Below, one piece after another: positions 45,184-54,811 of a stretch of 64,000 nucleotides of DNA. The DNA lies in the NCBI RefSeq assembly GCF_004337985.1, contig NW_021940921.1, forward strand, positions 1,381,758 through 1,445,757, read 5' to 3'. Within the stretch, counting starts at the first letter, position 1, and each line of letters starts with the position of its first letter. The notes below the pieces were generated by a model. It was not told the origin of the DNA. It ran no database searches and saw only the letters and a program-made list of their open reading frames with translations. Made by a program: the position numbers and the translations under genes. The stretch is from Pyricularia pennisetigena (Eukaryota; Ascomycota; Sordariomycetes; Magnaporthales; Pyriculariaceae).

Positions 45184-45466
45184 TCACGGCAGCCAAGCTT
45201 TCTCCAAATCCAGAAAAACCAGAACAAAAAGCAGTGCCATGATTATCCAAGTCATGCACGCTACCAGAAGCAGTAGGCCAATCAGATCCCCTCCACCAGT
45301 AATAACTGTAACTCTTTCGTCAGTATCCTGGGTGGGTAGGTTTCTGCAATCAAAACATAGCCGCTAACTTACTGCATCGATGGGAATTTACAGAAGTCCA
45401 TTGATAATAATGTCCTTCAACATCACCGTCAAAGGCGTTGTCTTTGTAGGTTTCGTAGGACTCCAT
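45184..45466 (-). CDS. Small single-pass membrane protein (72 aa, spliced)
   Basis: Exon 1 (45466-45392, 25 aa, acidic and Tyr-rich) and exon 2 (45327-45184) can be joined across a 64-nt intron with a GTAAAT donor and a CCCAG acceptor. Exon 2 encodes TDERVTVITGG, then about 30 hydrophobic residues (LIGLLLLVACMTWIIMALLF onward) and a short charged tail, so one membrane helix is predicted. A competing GTAAGT donor 22 nt later gives a soluble product instead. I prefer the membrane version because the hydrophobic frame is coherent. Weakly supported. Confidence 0.35.
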
Positions 45467-45726
45467 ATTGGAGAGATTGCTATTTTTGACTGAAAGCTTT
45501 CAAAAAATGTGCCAGAGAATAGTCAACAATACATTTTTTTGCTATAGGTATTATTATAGTGATAATACATGGAAGTTATGGGAAACGACACCTCCTGTGC
45601 GAATTTTCTCCTATTGGAGTTCACATAATATTCCTGGTTGAATCCGGTGTCCAGGATACAGGGCAGCGACCAGGATTCTGGCATTGTATGCCCTGCACAG
45701 GTTGCTTTGTGTTCGAACAATGAGAA

Positions 45727-45950
45727 TGAACCCAGTGTTTAAACTATGCGGCTGAGCCCAGTGTTCAAACCATGTGGTTGAACCCAGAGTTCGAACTATG
45801 CGGCTGAGCCCAGTGCTCAAACCATATGGTTGAACCCAGTGTTCAAATTATACGGTGTTAGCCCAGTGTTCAAACTATGCGGCTGAGCCCAGTGCTCGAA
45901 CCATGTGGTTGAACCCAGTGTTCAAACTATGCGGCTGAGCCCAGTGTCCA
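45727..45950 (+). repeat. 26-bp tandem repeat array (about 9 units)
   Basis: The unit GAGCCCAGTGTTCAAACTATGC (plus GGCT) alternates with GAACCCAGTGTTCAAACCATGT (plus GGTT), so the array has a two-unit (52-bp) higher-order period. The array is bracketed by GTGTCCAGGATACAGG on both sides (45651 and 45944), each followed by a CAGC...ACCAG(A/G)AT(T/C)C(T/C)GG stretch in the same orientation. No coding frame is plausible. Confidence 0.85.
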
Positions 45951-46220
45951 GGATACAGGATGCAGGACAGCTACCAGAATCCGGCCCAGTGGGGGTCAAG
46001 CCAACAACAAACCAGTAGCTGACTCATCACTTTAGCAAAACTTGTACGCACCTACAAGCGTTGTAAACCCCACTGTCCACGGTCATTACTAAGCAATTGA
46101 TCCTTGGAATTTACTGCGAGCCTACTTGGCCCCTTGAACCTGGTTTTGGGACGCTTGAAACTATGTTAAATAAATCTGGGTGGTGACATGGTGAGACATT
46201 GTGAAATATCGCCATAACCC

Positions 46221-46466
46221 ATGGCTTCACCAATCTTTGCCATTGCTGCCATTGTTACGTCAGTCAGGTCTGGATGGGAGCTCTCGAGATTGATCAAGCG
46301 AAGAAAATTCGATAAAAAGTCAAAATGTGTATCTTCCAACCTTTGCAAGGCCCGCCGCCTCATGAGAAACAAGGAGTATAAGTATTGGCGCGAGAAGTAT
46401 GAGCTCGCGAATTCAAGATATGACCGTAAGTATGGCCCAAATTCCCTAGTTTGCTATATTTGTTAA
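46221..46466 (+). CDS. Small basic protein, exon 1 of a possible two-exon gene
   Basis: The frame encodes MASPIFAIAAIVTSV followed by a strongly basic helix (residues 17-75). A GTAAGT donor after codon 71 and a TTAACAG acceptor (about 46471) lead to a coiled-coil-like stretch (REVVELKQVETFVK). However, that frame does not match the donor phase by one base, so a frameshift or another junction must be assumed. The hydrophobic start could be a membrane anchor. Function is unknown. Confidence 0.3.
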   Translation: MASPIFAIAAIVTSVRSGWELSRLIKRRKFDKKSKCVSSNLCKARRLMRNKEYKYWREKYELANSRYDRKYGPNSLVCYIC

Positions 46467-46938
46467 CAGCGAGAAGTTGTGGAGTTGAAGCAGGTAGAGA
46501 CTTTTGTGAAGATTTTGCTCCAGAACGCACAGTGAACCTACTATAATCTCCCATGTTCATAGGGACTAGGCCAGCTATGCAGTGCAGGAAAGGTTATTGG
46601 AGTTTCGCATAATTGCCAGTTTATCTTAAGTGTTCGTAAAGTGTGTGCATTGACTTTGCTGGAATAAAGATTCTCTGGAAACCCTATTCCTTCTACCATC
46701 GGAGCAAGTTTAGGAAACAACTAGTGGACAGAGCACTTCTAATGGCAAATAGCCTAGTCGGTTAGAAAAATGAATTTATTTCGGGCGCCAAGTTACGATT
46801 GCATGGATATATAGTCTCATCCTGTCATTTTACGATAGTTCCGATGTTGAACTACTAAATCGTGGTGAAGGAAATACGCAGTAATAAAGCAAAAGAGCCT
46901 AAAACCATGAATCAAAAAAAGAAGAAAAACAAAGCAGA
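46467..46938. other. Intergenic stretch
   Basis: AT-rich sequence ending in a purine tract (about 46915-46935) directly at the outer edge of the left inverted-repeat arm. No gene was recognised. Confidence 0.4.
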
Positions 46939-46967
46939 CTCTTCCTCCAGTTTCTCCTCTTTACATG

Positions 46968-47900
46968 CTATTTCCTTTCCTTCCTTAACCTCTTGCTTTG
47001 TGTCCCATCCTCACCTCCCTCGATACCTGCAAACCCACGTTTCACCGACTTCCTGGAGGCGGCAGGGGTTGGGATCTTCCGAATTGGTTCCACTCCCCCG
47101 TTGAGCTTCTGGGTGTTGTTTGCAAAGTCCATGTCCAGTTTGACTAGTTCCGAAAAAGAGTCCCCCCAGCGTTCGGGAGAATTTTGGGACTGGCAGTTTG
47201 CCTGGGGCATGTCTACTTTCTCGTTTATCTCTTCGTAATCATCATCGCTCCCGTCATCGTCGTTATCGTATTCGTCGTCATCTGTATATTCATCTTCGTC
47301 CTCCTCATCCTCCTCCTCCTCGCTGTCGGACTCTTCTTCCTTCTCGTTATTTTCAAACCCGACAACTTTGGCGTTTTCGGACTCCGACAAGGCAAGGGCC
47401 TCTGCGTATAGCTCATTGCTAGGCTGCATAACCTGAGTTTGCAGCTCCGTTGCATTTGCGAAAATATCGTTGTGCGCGTAGAACGGTTCCAAGTTTGCGG
47501 GGTATGTTTTAAGTTGCGGGACTATAAACGTTTGTGGTCCCAAAGATCCAATATTTATCCGACTGGGAATGGTGTCTGCGCAGAAAATAAACGCTTTTTG
47601 GATATCTGGATCCGAGTTGCAAATACCCGAGCTGTCGAACACAGCTTTTTCGTCAATGACAGCATCCCAGATTTGAAGAATGGCCATTAAGTTTTGTTTG
47701 ACCGTAGTGTAAAAACTGCGTCCGAGTTCGAGACGTTGACGGAAAACATTTGTAAAATTAAAATTGTTGGCTAGTTCGCCTGCGAGGGCGATTTCCTGCG
47801 GGGACAGTATACGTGGTGCGTTAGGGTTGCTGGTTTGGACATAATGCTGATATTTCACCCAGCTGGCGAACAAAGTCATGTCGTGGTGTGATGAGTTCAT
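46968..47900 (-). CDS. Acidic-tailed protein, left copy
   Basis: A frame of 310 aa starting at the Met of MNSSHHDMTLF. The frame stays open upstream to 48062, but the intervening 160 bp is AT-rich with a TATA-like CATATAAATA, so I treat it as promoter. Residues 1-190 form a helical, probably globular domain (LSPQEIALAGELANNFNF, then AILQIWDAVIDEKAVF). Residues about 195-245 are almost purely Glu/Asp/Ser/Tyr. The end is basic with KRLRKERK, a likely nuclear signal. No family is recognised. It differs from the right copy by three residues (Asn/Ser, Asp/Asn, Gln/Arg). The adjacent F-box-type relic ends 168 bp upstream on the same strand. Confidence 0.7.
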   Translation of the reverse strand: MNSSHHDMTLFASWVKYQHYVQTSNPNAPRILSPQEIALAGELANNFNFTNVFRQRLELGRSFYTTVKQNLMAILQIWDAVIDEKAVFDSSGICNSDPDIQKAFIFCADTIPSRINIGSLGPQTFIVPQLKTYPANLEPFYAHNDIFANATELQTQVMQPSNELYAEALALSESENAKVVGFENNEKEEESDSEEEEDEEDEDEYTDDDEYDNDDDGSDDDYEEINEKVDMPQANCQSQNSPERWGDSFSELVKLDMDFANNTQKLNGGVEPIRKIPTPAASRKSVKRGFAGIEGGEDGTQSKRLRKERK

Positions 47901-48068
47901 AATAGGTTGAGGAAAATTTATATCGGAAATAAGGATGTTTAAACTGGAAATCGGATTTATTTTCAAATAAACCACCCAATTGAATATTAAATAGTATTTA
48001 TATGCTAGTATTTGCTTAATTTTATTTAAATAGCGACCACAGTCCTGGCTAAAGGAAAACATGAAATC

Positions 48069-48807
48069 CTATCGAATAGACCAAGTGGTGTTGGGGAAGG
48101 TAGCTTCGACAGACCGCCAAGTGCCCCCGACCAGCGTACCGGCGGAGGCGTATACCTGGAGCCGGGACCCGCTGCCTGCGATGAGTTCCGCTAAAAAATG
48201 TCCCGAAACCTGGCAGCTTTGCAAATTCACCATTTTCAACATCGGAAAATACACCCCACCCTTAAATTGTAATTGGGATTGGTCGTCTGTCATTTTCAAC
48301 GACAAAGACTTCAACATAGGAAAAAGCTTTAAAAAAGCCCTAATATGTTGGGGATTTTCCGAGCTTAAGGAACCGATAACCAAAATTGATGTAGCGGGTA
48401 GAGGAACGCAATGTTGGATATTTCCAGTAAATTTGCCGTTTATTTGCAGTGTGGCTGTTCCGCCCCGTTGTGCCAACGCCCTGAAGGCAGTTTTCACGGT
48501 GGCGTCTACGGCGTCTGCAAAATGTGGCTGCAACCAAATACTGCTTATTAAACGGGTGTATCTTGTATTTTTTTCTCGCCTCAACTTTTTGATATGTTCG
48601 ATGGTAATGCAATTCAGTGCTGGCAGCGCGGTGAAAATATCTCTAAAGCCCTCCACCGTAGGCCGTGACATGCCAACACTAATGTACGTGCAATATGCGT
48701 TTTCGACGGCAGGGTCGTCCCAGCAGAGTGCGCCTTTGCGTTCTCCGCCAGACAAAAGTGGATGGGTTGCCCATTGGTTACGTTGGCATTTCGGCCAAAC
48801 TGCGTGG
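48069..48807 (-). pseudogene. F-box-type protein, 5'-truncated left copy
   Basis: Identical in layout to codons 75-319 of the gene at 60051 (right arm), ending at the same TAG 168 bp before the acidic-protein start. The F-box and first repeats are missing because the duplication boundary falls inside codon 74. An open frame continues upstream to 48950 through unrelated sequence, so a chimeric 293-aa product is possible, but nothing supports its start. Confidence 0.75.
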
Positions 48808-49045
48808 AATTGAAAGACTAAACACCTGTCCATCCAGCCATCGGCGATGAAATCGAGCGATCCTACGCATTGTGAAGTTTGCATTTGGAAACCACAATAG
48901 TTGATTTCACCGTGTAGCAGAAGCTTCAGAACTTGAAATATAAAATGCATTTCTCATGCTATCTGTAGCAAGCCAGGGATAAAACCTCGTTTCCCATGCA
49001 AATTGGATGACTACAATATACAAGATGGCAGACACAAGACATACA

Positions 49046-49894
49046 CTAAATGTAGCCCCTCCCTGCATTTGCCTCAATATCTGCTTTATCATGATAAATC
49101 TGTATCATGTCAACCGCGCTGTAGTCTAGGCTTCCAGAACTACAGGATTCTGCCCTGTCAAGTGCTGGTTTTGTAGAGCCCTGTATAGATACAGCCATGT
49201 TTGCTAATCTTGAAATCGCCTCATTCTGACGGTTGAGCTCCTGGTTAGCCTGCCGGTTGTGCTGCCTGAGCATGGAAATAATACGATCCTTATCGTTTTC
49301 AACTCGCTTTTGGGCAAGAATTTGGCGCCTTAACTTGCGATTTTCCTCCTGAAGGATGTTGATCTGGTCCTCCGACCAAGTGATCGGCCTATGTTTTGGG
49401 CTATTCCCCAGGTAGGTTCTGTTAGCCAGGGGTGGTGGAGCTCGTGGTGATTCGTATTTTGGCGATAGAGGGGGAAGGGGAAGTGGTTTGTCTGTAGTTT
49501 GACTATGCTGTGATTCAGTCTCCTCCAAAAGCAAGCTCAAATCGCTGCGCATATCATTTTTTGGCCACATTTTGTTGTAGTTCCAAAAACAGTGGTACCA
49601 AACTCTCAGCTTGGACAATATCGCTTGTAAAAGCGCAATATACCTATGTCTTCGGGTTCCCAACTCGAACGAGCACCAGGTGCTGTAGCTCCATCTAGAA
49701 ATTTGGGGCTGGGCCATATTTGGCTTGGAAAATCTCAATCCCCTGAAGCAGTTATTAGATACTTGAGGAGCCACCAGGATCCTGGATAGGGGCTCGTGCC
49801 GGTTTTTGGGATATTTCGGGGCTTGTTGCTTATTGTATAAAGTGGCTACCGTGTGTACTTCATTGCCGGGAAAAGTGGAAATCGCCAAAGGCAA
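49046..49894 (-). CDS. Hypothetical coiled-coil protein
   Basis: Open frame of 282 aa. Internal Met codons, for example 49717 (MAQPQISRW), are alternative starts. The first half is basic with scattered Trp/Tyr/Cys and may hide an intron. A Pro-rich linker (PLPLPPLSPKYESP) follows. Residues about 170-235 form a heptad-patterned coiled coil (INILQEENRKLRRQILAQ). No domain is known. It lies inside the loop of the large inverted repeat, just upstream of the left arm. Confidence 0.45.
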   Translation of the reverse strand: MPLAISTFPGNEVHTVATLYNKQQAPKYPKNRHEPLSRILVAPQVSNNCFRGLRFSKPNMAQPQISRWSYSTWCSFELGTRRHRYIALLQAILSKLRVWYHCFWNYNKMWPKNDMRSDLSLLLEETESQHSQTTDKPLPLPPLSPKYESPRAPPPLANRTYLGNSPKHRPITWSEDQINILQEENRKLRRQILAQKRVENDKDRIISMLRQHNRQANQELNRQNEAISRLANMAVSIQGSTKPALDRAESCSSGSLDYSAVDMIQIYHDKADIEANAGRGYI

Positions 49895-50001
49895 GAATGA
49901 AACGGGCTTTTATCACATTAGCCTTTCTCCTTACCAGTGCAGCTCTCCTGTGTTATAGTCTTTCAAGGAAATGAGCAAAAATGGAATAGGTACAATCACA
50001 G

Positions 50002-50677
50002 TTGAGCTGCCAATGCTACACTCTCGCAACATTTGTTTACTCTAATATAGACGACGTAGAATCAAAGATCAAAAGTCGCATTTCAGACGCTACTAGCCTT
50101 CCTGCTGCTGAACTCCCGCCTGCTGTCGAAAGTATTGCTTCAGGGTTTGCAACCCGCGTATCGGAACTCGCCAGTCAAGCCACGGGCCTTTCAGGTACTA
50201 TCTCAGCCCGCGGAATATTGAGAATCACATTGGGAACAGACCAAATTTGCCAGTTAAATGATCATTCCCGCCCTTGCCGCAGTCTCCCATCGAACTTATC
50301 GGAACTATTTCCAGTGCCGTTCTCAATGTTGCAGAAGATGGACCCGTTTTGAGCCATTTAAGTAACACTAGTGCTTTCATCGAAATTTCTCTGGCTGGAA
50401 TCCTGGCTTTAAGTATTGTCCTTATCGTCCCATTTCTTCTCGGCTGTGTTATCCTGCGAACGATGCCAGTTCTGCGAGTTTTGATCGAAACAATCTTGTT
50501 CCTCCTTGCTGCGGTTCCTCTGGTAGCTGCTGCGATGGCGGCAATTGGTATTCCTTTTTGTTTGAAGCCCTGGGTATTTCCGAGGCTACAAGAGGAAATC
50601 TGGAGTGGTGTCTGGGTATTGCTTTAGCAATGACTATCCTGTCAGGCATTTTGTTTATTTTTTCCCGCAAGGCATAG
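50002..50677 (+). pseudogene. Multi-pass membrane protein, apparently frameshifted
   Basis: An N-terminal frame (50002-50350) encodes a polar helix (PPAVESIASGFATRVSELAS). A second frame from about 50274 gives two strong membrane segments (ISLAGILALSIVLIVPFLLG and ETILFLLAAVPLVAAAMAA). Near 50540 coding sense moves to a third frame (YSFLFEALGISEATRG, then a further membrane segment GIALAMTILSGILFIF) ending at 50677. The first shift may be an intron; I could not phase it. The second interval is too short for one, so it looks like an indel. Confidence 0.4.
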
Positions 50678-51230
50678 GACCTACACTCGAACCATTCTTG
50701 AATAACAATGTCTGTCCCAATTCCCATGTCTCTATTGTTTGACCCTTGGTTGCTATCGTGTTCAGATAGCTTGCGACGTACATTCGATTTTACTAGTTAG
50801 GACAATAATATATTTAACTTTGTAGCGTTGTGTAGGTTTCACGCGCGCTGCTAGGTTTAGCGGGCTCTAGTGCTGACCTTGATTTATCTATCAAAACACC
50901 TGGAACATCTTGCACCCAACGCCCAACCTGAGAGTAGTACCCAGCTTCTGCAAGCGTTGTTAAGACTCATATTAAATTTCTATACCTTGTGCACGGAGTT
51001 CATGATCCGCGAACTTGTATTAACTCAAAAATTTAATGGTTGAGGCAACAGGACTCGAAAAAGCCAAAAGTCAGGACGAAAAGGACTTTCCAGAATACAA
51101 ATGACATATTCAGCGGATGGAGGTTACTGACCAAAAGACTGCTGTGAAAAAAGAAGTAAGGACTTAAACCCAACCATAAAACCTCGGCATCAAGCTTGGT
51201 TTCCAGGTGCGTCGCTAATACGCTTATTTG

Positions 51231-51905
51231 TTATAGCTGTCTGCCGCTTTTGCCAGAAGCCATTGTACTCCCAGCAAGTGGCCGAGGCTGTGGGTCGGGC
51301 TGATTGGCAGACAAATCAACACCTCCGTTCTTTCTGGGCGTAGTTTGTGTGTAATCCTTTTTGGCCGAAAGACGGTTGTCGCCGCAAGTCTCCTCGAGGA
51401 TATGAAGGCGAGCCTCTAGGCTGCTTATTTGTCGCCTGAGGGCGCTGTGTTCCACGTGGAAGCTCGTGAGTTCTTTCCAAAGACCACGAGTAGCCCGTGA
51501 GGAACTAGAATTCTCTGTCCTGATGTAATCTATAGAGTGAATTATATGTTTTAACCAGGAAGAAATATTTTCCCTAAATAATATGTTGTCCTGATCTCCT
51601 TGTTTTATACGTTCCTTGAGGCGGGACACTGTTTCTTCCCACGATTTGGTCTTGGCCTCGACAATGGCAGCTTTAGCTTCAGCGCCGCCAATACGCTCTT
51701 CAAGTCGAGATGTCGTTATTGCTTCCGACGGAAAGTCTTTGTTAGTCTCTTGGAGTCCGCGCGCGATCTCCAAAATCTTAAGTTCACACTCATCTCTTGA
51801 CTGGCTTGAGTTTGAAGTAGAAAATGGTCGCTGATGCAGATCTTGGGTGGTGAGTGGGGAAATCCAAGCAGGTAAGAGGTCCTCAGCAGGAGCGTGTGAT
51901 GACAT
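51231..51905 (-). CDS. Hypothetical coiled-coil protein
   Basis: Open frame of 224 aa. It has a polar N terminus, a coiled-coil region about residues 45-105 (SRLEERIGGAEAKAAIVEAK), a second helix around 135-170 (ALRRQISSLEARLHILEE) and a Pro/Gly/Asn-rich tail. No signal peptide, domain or partner is recognised. Its layout (helices, then a disordered tail) is similar to the other small loop genes at 49046 and 52533, but sequences differ. Confidence 0.4.
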   Translation of the reverse strand: MSSHAPAEDLLPAWISPLTTQDLHQRPFSTSNSSQSRDECELKILEIARGLQETNKDFPSEAITTSRLEERIGGAEAKAAIVEAKTKSWEETVSRLKERIKQGDQDNILFRENISSWLKHIIHSIDYIRTENSSSSRATRGLWKELTSFHVEHSALRRQISSLEARLHILEETCGDNRLSAKKDYTQTTPRKNGGVDLSANQPDPQPRPLAGSTMASGKSGRQL

Positions 51906-52532
51906 TGTGCACGCAGAAGGCCAAAAGCCAAGAAATCAATGTGTTTAGTTCAAAACCGAAGCTTTCAGTAGAAAAGCAGCTGAGGCAGTATAACCCTTTA
52001 AACTATTGGCAGTCCTTGGAGTCCAGGCGCCCGGCTGAACAAGGATCCAGGATCCAGTTTTTAGGAGATTTCCTAGAACCAGAATTAGGAGCAATTATGG
52101 GAAGGACTGGTTTGCACAGAGCAAGCATTGGGAATCAAGAGGCTTTGTGGCGTGGTTTGCAAGACCTGAATGAAACATTAAGACGCAAGCAATGGTGGCA
52201 CAGCACCGCCGACACTGACGAGCAATCAGCAAGCTCTAACAAAGGCTTTGACCTGTGGCCTTTGTGCCCAGTGGCACAGTGCGCCAGCAATGTGCTACAC
52301 CCGGACGCCATTGGCGACCTCTCTTCTCTCTAAGGAGGCTCGCGTGACTTTGGAAGAGCAATCACACTGAATGCTTAACCTTATTGGTATCATGTCGCGA
52401 AGGCAAATGATTGCAATCACAAAACATTAAGCAACGGAGTATAGGTCGAGTCATTCTCTTCTAGACTTGTGGAAGCTGTGACTGAATTGCACCTAATTGT
52501 GACGCTTACGGGACAATAAATAACACACGGTA

Positions 52533-53107
52533 TTATTTGCTGTTTTGCCGGTTTTCCCCATGCTCTCCGTTAAAGTATTTAACTACCATTGTGTTGAACT
52601 TGCTCAGGCCACTCCCCACAGCTTTGATCATCTCCTTAACTTCTTTTAAAACACTAAAACTCTCACCAGATTGGATTTCCAGTTTTTCAAGCATAGCAAG
52701 AATCTGTGTGTTGGTAGCGTCAATCTTTGCAAGCTTATCGGCCAGTTGCTGATCTCTCTGTTTTGCTGCATCTTCGGTTTTCTCGAGTCGGGATATTGTA
52801 GTAATTCCTAGACTTTTATTCATTTGTCAGTCTTATCCTTTAAATAGGGGCTTAGGCTCGCTAGAAACCTTCTCAAATCTTTTTTCTCGCAGTTGTTCAG
52901 CTCGTTGATAAAGGCTCCGTAGTTGAAGTCCAAGTTTGCCCCTGGAAGAGCGCTAGAATGGCTCCTTGAGTCTTGCGTCCCTTCCACGTTGTCGAGAAAG
53001 TTGGGATCGAGGCAAGCGTTTGCATGCCAGCTTGGGTCCAGCATGAAGCCATAACTGTCGTCCATGGCGCCTGGTTGCAGGGCTTCAAGGAGTGCAGGAG
53101 ACCGCAA
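52533..53107 (-). CDS. Two overlapping small ORFs, coiled-coil downstream
   Basis: The upstream frame (53107-52820; Met at 53065 is an alternative start) encodes up to 95 aa, with DPSWHANACLDPNF and a helix NNCEKKDLRRFLASLSPYL. It stops inside ATGAATAA, which also contains the start of the downstream frame (52823-52533, 96 aa, a clear coiled coil: ATNTQILAMLEKLEIQ). The 4-nt stop/start overlap is unusual for a fungal nuclear gene and suggests one gene split by a frameshift, or reinitiation. The 5' end lies at the edge of duplicated segment B. Confidence 0.35.
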
Positions 53108-53220
53108 GCCCGGATCCAGGGTTCAGCGTCGTTACAAAAAGGCAAAATACCGCCGTTTCGTGTAAAGAAAAAATACAAGAAAAACAAACTTCTGAATTTG
53201 TTGTACACACCGAACTTGAA

Positions 53221-54168
53221 ATGCTGCTTCCGATTCTTTTGACTGTTTTTGTTCCTCTGAGCAGCGCATTCGGAGGCCCTTTTAACTTCTGTATCTCAGA
53301 CCCTCCTTTGCAGATCGTTGCTGGCAAATCCATAATACAAACCATGTACATGCACCAAAGGTCCCTTGTTGTTGCCACTAATTCAGCAATGCTAACCACG
53401 TTTACAGCAACCACACCCCGGCCAGGAAAGACTGCCGCGCGGCAATTTACTTTGAAAACCCTGCCTTTCCACCAATCACATACTTTTACGGCTCAGGATC
53501 CTGTCACTTTGGGTCGGAAAACGCGAGTTTCCAGGTGCCCATTGGGGTGCCGAATGGTGATGCATATGTGACCTGGTCAGACCCCTTCCTCCCTTGCCTG
53601 CTTTCTACATTACGTTGCACTAATAATGGGGCTGTACAGGACGTGCGGGGTGGCGGCACATACCTGTGTACGCGCCATTGTTTCGCAGGGCCTTTTTAGC
53701 CCCCGAGCTCCCCCATTGCTAGATGGAACCATTTCTTGTCAAAGGTGGCCACGGAATGGCAACACGGCATTGCCAGTCTCTTTATCTGCGGAAGCTGGCC
53801 CGACCACAAATATAGACACAAGTACAACGTCAAGTACAACGTCAAGTACAACGTCAAGTACAACGTCAAGTACAACGTCAAGTACAACGTCAAGTACAAC
53901 GTCAAGTACAACGTCAAGTACAAGCACAACCACCACAAATACGTCCTCAGATGGCACACTGTCCTCCTCGGTGCTCTTCAACGAGGGTCAATCCATCCCA
54001 CCCTCCACTCTGTCCAATTCTGTGAGCCGCAGCGCTGATGGCAATGGGTTTGTTCAGGTTAGCACCGCATCTCGTCTTGCAGTCCCTGATGCCGCGCGAG
54101 GTTTGGTCACGGTAACTAGGACCTTTACAACGCTATTTACAACTGTTATATCATCTGAATCACGTTGA
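53221..54168 (+). CDS. Secreted Cys- and Ser/Thr-rich protein, copy B
   Basis: Exons 53221-53345, 53408-53575 and 53640-54168 (introns 62 and 64 nt) give about 273 aa, with exon sizes 1 and 2 identical to copy A. It has a signal peptide (MLLPILLTVFVPLSSAFG), conserved cysteines (NFCISD, SGSCHFG, WTCGVAAHTC), then eight STTS tetrapeptides and a Thr-rich tail similar to copy A. Copy A has 11 repeats with an STTP block; copy B has eight, all AGTACAACGTCA. Probably a cell-surface or secreted glycoprotein. Function unknown. Confidence 0.7.
53821..53916 (+). repeat. 12-bp minisatellite in coding sequence (8 units)
   Basis: Eight perfect copies of AGTACAACGTCA, encoding STTS. The unit differs from copy A (AGCACAACGTCA) by one synonymous base in every unit, so the two arrays were homogenised independently. 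Confidence 0.9.
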
Positions 54169-54449
54169 GTAGCGATGGGTCTGTCTTTAGCTCTCTTTTG
54201 GCTACTTACTTTTGTTTCGAATATTTATGCGAGATTTGCTTGTGTTTGACAATGAGAGAGATTTTTCATATTATTGACGTATGTGGTCCGAAAACAACGT
54301 GCATATAGATCACATGTCTTTTCGTACCTGTTGTTCCCTGCAAAGTTTAGCACCAACGTAATCCTACGCTCGCTTCTCACGGTGTGTGGAGCAAAAAGAA
54401 AGCTTGGCCAATCATACTGCAGAGAAAAATCTACCAGTTCTTATGCAAA

Positions 54450-54515
54450 TACTTTATTGTGATACCAAACTGTCGGGTTTATCTCCGCTTTCCCAGCACA
54501 CCGATGGAAAGCCAT
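54450..54515 (+). repeat. Dispersed flank repeat R3 (copy 2)
   Basis: TATTGTGATACCAAACTGTC and TTTATCTCCGCTTTCCCAGC are close to 26885 and 59775. Upstream similarity with copy 3 includes AAAATCTACCAG. Confidence 0.7.
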
Positions 54516-54811
54516 CACCTCTGTCACCCAGACCTCGTAGGCCGAGTTGCCAGAAGGATCTGGATCCTGGATTCTGGATTCCGGACAACTTGCCCCGAGA
54601 TCTTCGCCAAGGACCTCCAAGAAAGCCTGCGCGCGAGCTAGTCATGAATTGACAAACATTAACATGGTAAATGAGTCCTAGCCAGATACGGAATATAGTC
54701 ACGCAATATATCTCCACTCACCGAGAAAACCTGCCCATGTTAACATCCCATCCCTTCCGGCTTCACCATTATCGTCCCGACTATCGGTTTGTATGACCCA
54801 GATGTAATCCT

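Larger units (their letters stand above)
46939..48807 (-). repeat. Left arm of 1,869-bp inverted repeat
   Basis: Reverse complement of 60272-62140 with the same length and no indel noticed. About nine base differences were found by eye, mostly transitions. The outer edge is at CTCTTCCTCCAG and the inner edge at ACTGCGTGG, where similarity ends abruptly. The arm carries the acidic-protein gene and the 5'-truncated F-box-type gene. Confidence 0.9.
53060..54515 (+). repeat. Duplicated segment B (pairs with 25430-26945)
   Basis: See segment A. Intron positions, phases and lengths (62 and 64 nt here against 61 and 59 nt) are conserved, and similarity extends on both sides of the gene into non-coding DNA. 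This indicates duplication of a genomic segment rather than retrotransposition. Confidence 0.7.

Noticed and set aside
48807..48950. Open frame extending the left F-box-type copy to 293 aa
   Set aside because: The upstream part lies outside the repeat, is unrelated to the F-box and has no support as a start; it may simply be free of stops.
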